DNA from: Methylocella silvestris
GTDB lineage: Bacteria > Pseudomonadota > Alphaproteobacteria > Rhizobiales > Beijerinckiaceae
Direction of reading: 5' to 3'
DNA length: 64,000 nucleotides
Assembly (NCBI RefSeq): GCF_002891535.1
Contig: NZ_PDZR01000007.1
Coordinates: forward strand, 100,684 to 164,683
Shown here piece after piece: positions 60,678 to 64,000 of this stretch. The translations under genes and the position numbers were made by a program. How positions within the stretch are numbered: position 1 is the stretch's first letter; each line of letters begins with the position of its first letter. The notes below the pieces were generated by a model, which was not told where the DNA came from, searched no databases, and saw only the letters and a list, made by a program, of their open reading frames with translations.

Positions 60678-61160
60678 TTACTTTGTGCTGAAGCCTAGAG
60701 CTTTGTATAGATCAAAGTCTCTCATCCAGGAGACGCCGACGCTGTTGCAAACATCGGGAACTTTTCGGTTGGCGCGTTGCTTGCTTGGCGCTGAGACCTC
60801 CTTGGTGACAACAAAACGACCTTCCCGCGCAAGGCCATACGCTACCAAAAAAGGGTCTTGGCCGACTTTTTCCAGCTCGCTATCAGTCAAGTTCGGGCCG
60901 TAGCCCGTTGCAAGGACGTGTTCGACCAAATCCTGATCGACCTCCTCGTCGAGGACAAAATGCTGCTTTACGGAAGTAGCGCAGACCCACTCACGCAAGG
61001 GGCCTTTCGAGATCGCAATTTCTTGATGAATTTCGAGCGGCATTTTCACAAGGTTGGCAGCCGCTTGCGCCAACAACCAATCCCAGAATTGAGGAACTTG
61101 GTCGATGCCATAATAGTCTTCGTGGGCTCGGATCAACACGTTTGCATCGAGAAGGTGCAC
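60678..61160 (-). CDS. PIN-fold protein of the DUF4411 type (toxin candidate)
   Basis: A 160-aa protein starting MHLLDANVLIRAHEDYYGID, with the first PIN acidic residue D5, then further acids in LTDSELEKVGQDPFLVAYG and VPDVCNSVGVSWMRDFDLYK. DUF4411 proteins are predicted PIN RNases coded next to XRE-ImmA/IrrE proteins. The GTG start (61160) overlaps the stop of the upstream gene, so the pair is translationally coupled. Its target RNA is unknown. Confidence 0.85.
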   Translation of the reverse strand: MHLLDANVLIRAHEDYYGIDQVPQFWDWLLAQAAANLVKMPLEIHQEIAISKGPLREWVCATSVKQHFVLDEEVDQDLVEHVLATGYGPNLTDSELEKVGQDPFLVAYGLAREGRFVVTKEVSAPSKQRANRKVPDVCNSVGVSWMRDFDLYKALGFSTK

Positions 61161-62425
61161 TAAATCTTGCTCCCGAAGTCGGGAACCACGGCTCCGCGTC
61201 TGCTCTCGAACCGGCGCAGAAGTGGCTCCACCGAACCGGGGTTAACACCAAGGACTTTAGCTGCCTTAGTGTGGCTCAGCTCATTGTTTCTCACTGTCCG
61301 CCGCACAAGGTCGACCAGCGCATTGCCCAGCTTAAATTGTTTGACCACATAATATGACGGGCCACCTTCTGTTTCATTAGCCTTGCTCTTGTCTTTTAGC
61401 TTAATGGCGTGCCAACGCGCGGCGTAAGTCGCCTGCAGCTCGCGATAGACTGTCGGGGTGATCCAACCAAGCCGATTAAGTCGGTAGGCCACCATGGGTT
61501 CGCTAACGCTCCACGACGCGGCAATCCTCTCGATCTCGTGCATGACAGCATTTCTGTCGGCCTTGAAGTCATTCGATTTTTCTGAAGGAAAAGCGCTGTC
61601 GGGCAGCAGAAAAGCGCCGGCCACATCGTTACAAAACTGCTCGATTTTGCTTATCGCAGCTCGCGGTTCGCCCACGTAGGGGGTGCCGCTCACGCCAGTC
61701 TGTCCAAGCCAAATATGGGCCAGTTCGTGCAGCAGAGTGAACGCGCGTGCCGACTTAGCGTCCTGGTCATTGATGACGACGAAAGGAGCGATCCTGTCCG
61801 CTATCGTGAAGCCCCTGAATACAGTCTCGCTGATGGCGGAATGGTGCGATCCTAGATCGCCCACGAGGAGAACAAAGACGCCTATTCGCTCGGCGCGGTT
61901 GCGCAGTTCGCGGAAGAAGTCATCAGGCGAGCCGTTTCTCCCATCCTTGCGACCTTCCGAGACGCCAAGGGCTTTGGAAATACTCTCGACGACAGAGGGT
62001 ACACCATCCCTGATATTTCTGGAGCCGACGAAGGCTAGAGGCTCAACGTCTTCTTCGTCCTCCCGAAGACTTCTAACCATCTCCTGCCGAGCGTGTATAT
62101 CGCGCAGTAGGGCGTCGAGCATCGCATTTTCACGATTTGAGACGTTCCCCGTCAGTGTACGGAAATCTTCGCCTCTCTCTCCTTTCTGAGGAGGTTGCTT
62201 CATATAGAATGTGATGAGAGGGCGACGGTAAACAGCGGCAAATTTGGCGAGCTGGCTCCGCGTTGGAAACTTCGCTCCCGTCTCCAGTTCCTCAAGTTTA
62301 TCGGCAGCTGAAATCGTCTCGGTCGATGCAATACCAAGCCGCGTGGCTGCATCGTCAAGGGACAGACCTGCCGACTTTCTCGCCCACGCGAGAATGTCCG
62401 AATTGATGTTTTCAGCTTTCGCCAT
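61160..62425 (-). CDS. XRE helix-turn-helix plus ImmA/IrrE metallopeptidase protein (antitoxin candidate)
   Basis: A 421-aa protein. The N-terminal HTH (residues about 9-70: ILAWARKSAGLSLDDAATRL) is followed by an ImmA/IrrE (COG2856) Zn-peptidase domain with HELAH at 233-237 in FTLLHELAHIWLGQ. A second C-terminal HTH-like segment (about 365-410, VRRTVRNNELSHTKAAKVLG) is present. In the known predicted toxin-antitoxin pairs this gene precedes the PIN gene, as here. Peptidases of this type cleave regulators after a stress signal. The start is ATG 62425; GTG 62428 is adjacent. Confidence 0.88.
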   Translation of the reverse strand: MAKAENINSDILAWARKSAGLSLDDAATRLGIASTETISAADKLEELETGAKFPTRSQLAKFAAVYRRPLITFYMKQPPQKGERGEDFRTLTGNVSNRENAMLDALLRDIHARQEMVRSLREDEEDVEPLAFVGSRNIRDGVPSVVESISKALGVSEGRKDGRNGSPDDFFRELRNRAERIGVFVLLVGDLGSHHSAISETVFRGFTIADRIAPFVVINDQDAKSARAFTLLHELAHIWLGQTGVSGTPYVGEPRAAISKIEQFCNDVAGAFLLPDSAFPSEKSNDFKADRNAVMHEIERIAASWSVSEPMVAYRLNRLGWITPTVYRELQATYAARWHAIKLKDKSKANETEGGPSYYVVKQFKLGNALVDLVRRTVRNNELSHTKAAKVLGVNPGSVEPLLRRFESRRGAVVPDFGSKI

Positions 62426-62452
62426 CACGGCGCACCCTTGACCAAACCCTAC

Positions 62453-62716
62453 CTATGGCGTTGAGCCCACACGCGGGGCAACCATTTTGTCCCGAGCGCC
62501 CTTAAACCTTCTGCCCCTCCTATATGCGTAGCTCGCGACATGGGCCTTCTCTTTCGGCACATTTAGATGAAATGGTAGCGCCTTCTCGGCAGCCACCTTC
62601 ATCAGCATGATCCGAATGGCGTCGGAAACCGTCAGGCCCATATCGGCCAACACGGCAGCCGCGGCGTCCTTGACATACCCGTCTATCCGAGCCCGCACTA
62701 CGCTATCTGTCCCCAT
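62453..62716 (-). CDS. RelB/DinJ-type antitoxin
   Basis: An 87-aa protein. Residues 5-50 (VVRARIDGYVKDAAAAVLAD, then MGLTVSDAIRIMLMKVAAEK and ALPFHLNVP) match the ribbon-helix-helix start and the dimer helix of RelB/DinJ antitoxins; the C-terminal part is basic (YRRGRRFKGARDKM) and less typical. A YafQ/RelE toxin normally follows, but 25 bp downstream the next gene is the XRE-ImmA/IrrE protein. The three genes therefore form one apparent operon. The ATG 62716 follows AAAGGG and an operator-like array. Confidence 0.82.
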   Translation of the reverse strand: MGTDSVVRARIDGYVKDAAAAVLADMGLTVSDAIRIMLMKVAAEKALPFHLNVPKEKAHVASYAYRRGRRFKGARDKMVAPRVGSTP

Positions 62717-62724
62717 TGCAAAAT

Positions 62725-62757
62725 CCCTTTCGTAGTTACAATGTAGCTACAAAGGGG
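62725..62757 (-). promoter_or_regulatory. Operator-like repeats of the RelB/DinJ-type gene
   Basis: Two 10-mers, GTAGTTACAA (62732-62741) and GTAGCTACAA (62743-62752), are spaced 11 bp apart, one helical turn. They are framed by an inverted repeat CCCTTT (62725-62730) / AAAGGG (62751-62756). This is the expected layout for a ribbon-helix-helix antitoxin that represses its own promoter. The rest of 62758-63069 holds no recognised gene. Confidence 0.6.
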
Positions 62758-63069
62758 AAATATGCCACGCATTTAAGGTCGGCCGCCGAAACTTTTAGGA
62801 AGCGGAAGCGCTGCGTCTCTTGAGGCGCAAACATATCTGGGAGCGCGCGGCTTACAACTGCCCGTGTGCCGGCGGCGGGGGTTGAGGCAGTTAAGTCACT
62901 CGCGAGCAAATTCTAAATTAATTAAGTCGGTGATGGTTGCATCGCAGGGTTCTTCGTCTAGACTTAATTTATGCATTTCAGTCAATTGGACGCGCAGAGT
63001 ATTTCATGCCGTCAATGCGAGCGCGGCGTGGCCGCATTGGGAAATTAATTAATAAAATGGAGCAATTTC

Positions 63070-63999
63070 ATGCGCCGTTTTTTCATTTTGTGCCTAACAT
63101 TATTACCTCTTTTTGGATGTGCGTCTTCGCAGTTAAATTATAATGCGCTAGACATTGCTGCTAACACAGATACTTTGCTAACAAGACAAGTATTATATAA
63201 TTTATCTAACTTCATCGATAATGAGTTTGCGATCCCTGCTCAGATTGTCGTCTCGTCCGGTGTAGCTTCGACGACTAATACTATATCACCTGGATTAACT
63301 GCCCCCCTTACAAGCAGCTTCAACCTCGCTCAGGCTGCCGCACTTGCTGCTACGGGTTTTAGCGGCGGCAATACATGGACTACCACTACGGCTGCCGCTG
63401 GCGGTACTCTGAGCGGAACCAATGCTGCAGCGCAAAATTACGGGTTCTCCTTGGTCACAGACCCATTCGTTCTGCACCGTCTCCTCGCGCTCTATCGCTT
63501 TGCTGTTGATGGCAACGAAAAGGCTCTGATCGAGGCGTATCCTTTAGTCCAAAAGTCAATTTCTCTATCTCAGAATACGTGCATAAATACTGAATTTAAT
63601 GCCAAGCTTGGGTGTGCCAAATCAGAAAGAGAGATAACTGGTACAAAAAGCTTCTCTACAGTGGTCCCTGATGAATATTATTTGAAATATCCGGTATGTG
63701 TAGTTTGTATCCCAACTAATAAAGGGCATTCTTTCAGGAATCTTGATGGGGTGGTGCTTGAGGTAAACCATTATTTCCAGGGGCGCTGGCTACACTGGCG
63801 CAAGCTGGCAGTCGTGAGCGGACGAGACGACAATTACAGCCCCGGAGACGTGTATATTGGACAATCAGGCAGGTACGAGCTTTTTGTCAGTAGGAACGCG
63901 CCTCTCGCATATCAGCAATTTGTCCTTGGTGTCCTCGCCGCGACTACAGAGTCCGCAACATCAGCCCGGCGGCGGCGGCTGATGTTGCGGACTCTGTAG
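63070..63999 (+). CDS. Lipoprotein of unknown function
   Basis: A 309-aa frame with a lipoprotein signal peptide; the lipobox is LLPLFGC, giving Cys17 as the acylated residue. The mature part has a Ser/Thr/Gly/Ala-rich stretch (about 55-125) and a Cys-bearing region (NTCINTEF, KLGCAKSE, YPVCVVCIPTNKG). No family is recognised. The last 19 codons lie in a perfect hairpin (63943-64000), so the C-terminal RRRRLMLRTL may not be native if that hairpin is an artefact. The DNA is AT-richer than the core genome. Confidence 0.7.
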   Translation: MRRFFILCLTLLPLFGCASSQLNYNALDIAANTDTLLTRQVLYNLSNFIDNEFAIPAQIVVSSGVASTTNTISPGLTAPLTSSFNLAQAAALAATGFSGGNTWTTTTAAAGGTLSGTNAAAQNYGFSLVTDPFVLHRLLALYRFAVDGNEKALIEAYPLVQKSISLSQNTCINTEFNAKLGCAKSEREITGTKSFSTVVPDEYYLKYPVCVVCIPTNKGHSFRNLDGVVLEVNHYFQGRWLHWRKLAVVSGRDDNYSPGDVYIGQSGRYELFVSRNAPLAYQQFVLGVLAATTESATSARRRRLMLRTL

Positions 64000-64000
64000 T
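63943..64000. repeat. Perfect 24-bp inverted repeat at the window end
   Basis: The left arm (63943-63966) begins ACTACAGAGTCC and the right arm (63977-64000) ends GGACTCTGTAGT; all 24 positions pair. The loop is CGGCGGCGGC. The right arm reaches the last base of the window, so the repeat may continue beyond it. Confidence 0.9.

Overview
The window is high-GC chromosomal DNA of an alphaproteobacterium of the order Hyphomicrobiales (Rhizobiales). A Beijerinckiaceae-type methylotroph or methanotroph is plausible, but this is inference. The support is gene order (tsaB-rimI-miaB-phoH-ybeY-corC-lnt-XRE-metK-trmB; tig-clpP-clpX-lon; nuoA-N followed by birA, RNase J and methylmalonyl-CoA epimerase), a Rhizobiales-type intergenic palindrome after rimM, and an HpnO-like hopanoid aminotransferase. 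No rRNA operon, CRISPR array or replication origin is visible.

Layout. 1-2.8 kb: tail of a Pro/Ala-rich protein, tRNA-Val(GAC), an hpnO-like aminotransferase, rimM; trmD follows to 3.5 kb. 3.5-9.8 kb: a large family-2 glycosyltransferase gene (minus strand) is cut in two by a 4,280-bp IS1595-type transposon with perfect 25-bp terminal inverted repeats and an 8-bp target duplication. Removing the element and one duplication copy restores one continuous reading frame of about 675 codons. The element carries a DDE transposase and several unfamiliar passengers: a phosphoribosyltransferase, a coiled-coil protein, a small membrane protein, a leaderless XRE regulator and a 281-aa protein behind an operator-like dyad. 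10-28 kb: mostly minus-strand housekeeping genes for tRNA/rRNA modification, lipoprotein acylation, SAM synthesis and Fe-S transfer, plus ubiA, an EF2563/YqeB-type protein, trmFO and a multicopper-oxidase-fold protein without its copper ligands. 28-35 kb: tRNA-Leu, trigger factor, ClpP, ClpX and Lon, a folding and proteolysis block with a candidate heat-shock promoter before lon. 35-37 kb: two tRNAs around an NCS2 purine/pyrimidine permease. 37.4-52.3 kb: the complete 14-gene complex I operon, with very small reading frames in several junctions. 52.4-55.8 kb: birA (apparently without an ATG/GTG/TTG start), RNase J, methylmalonyl-CoA epimerase and a small conserved-looking protein. 56-59.2 kb: a secreted 1,019-aa parallel beta-helix protein.

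59.2-64 kb: from tRNA-Val(CAC) onward the DNA is less GC-rich and accessory. It holds a stretch without recognisable genes, a PIN/DUF4411 plus XRE-ImmA/IrrE toxin-antitoxin-like pair, a RelB/DinJ-type antitoxin with its own operator-like repeats but no obvious RelE/YafQ toxin, and a lipoprotein gene whose 3' end is a perfect 24-bp hairpin running to the last base. This looks like the left part of an island inserted at a tRNA gene.

All assignments come from reading the sequence and from motif knowledge; no database search was run.
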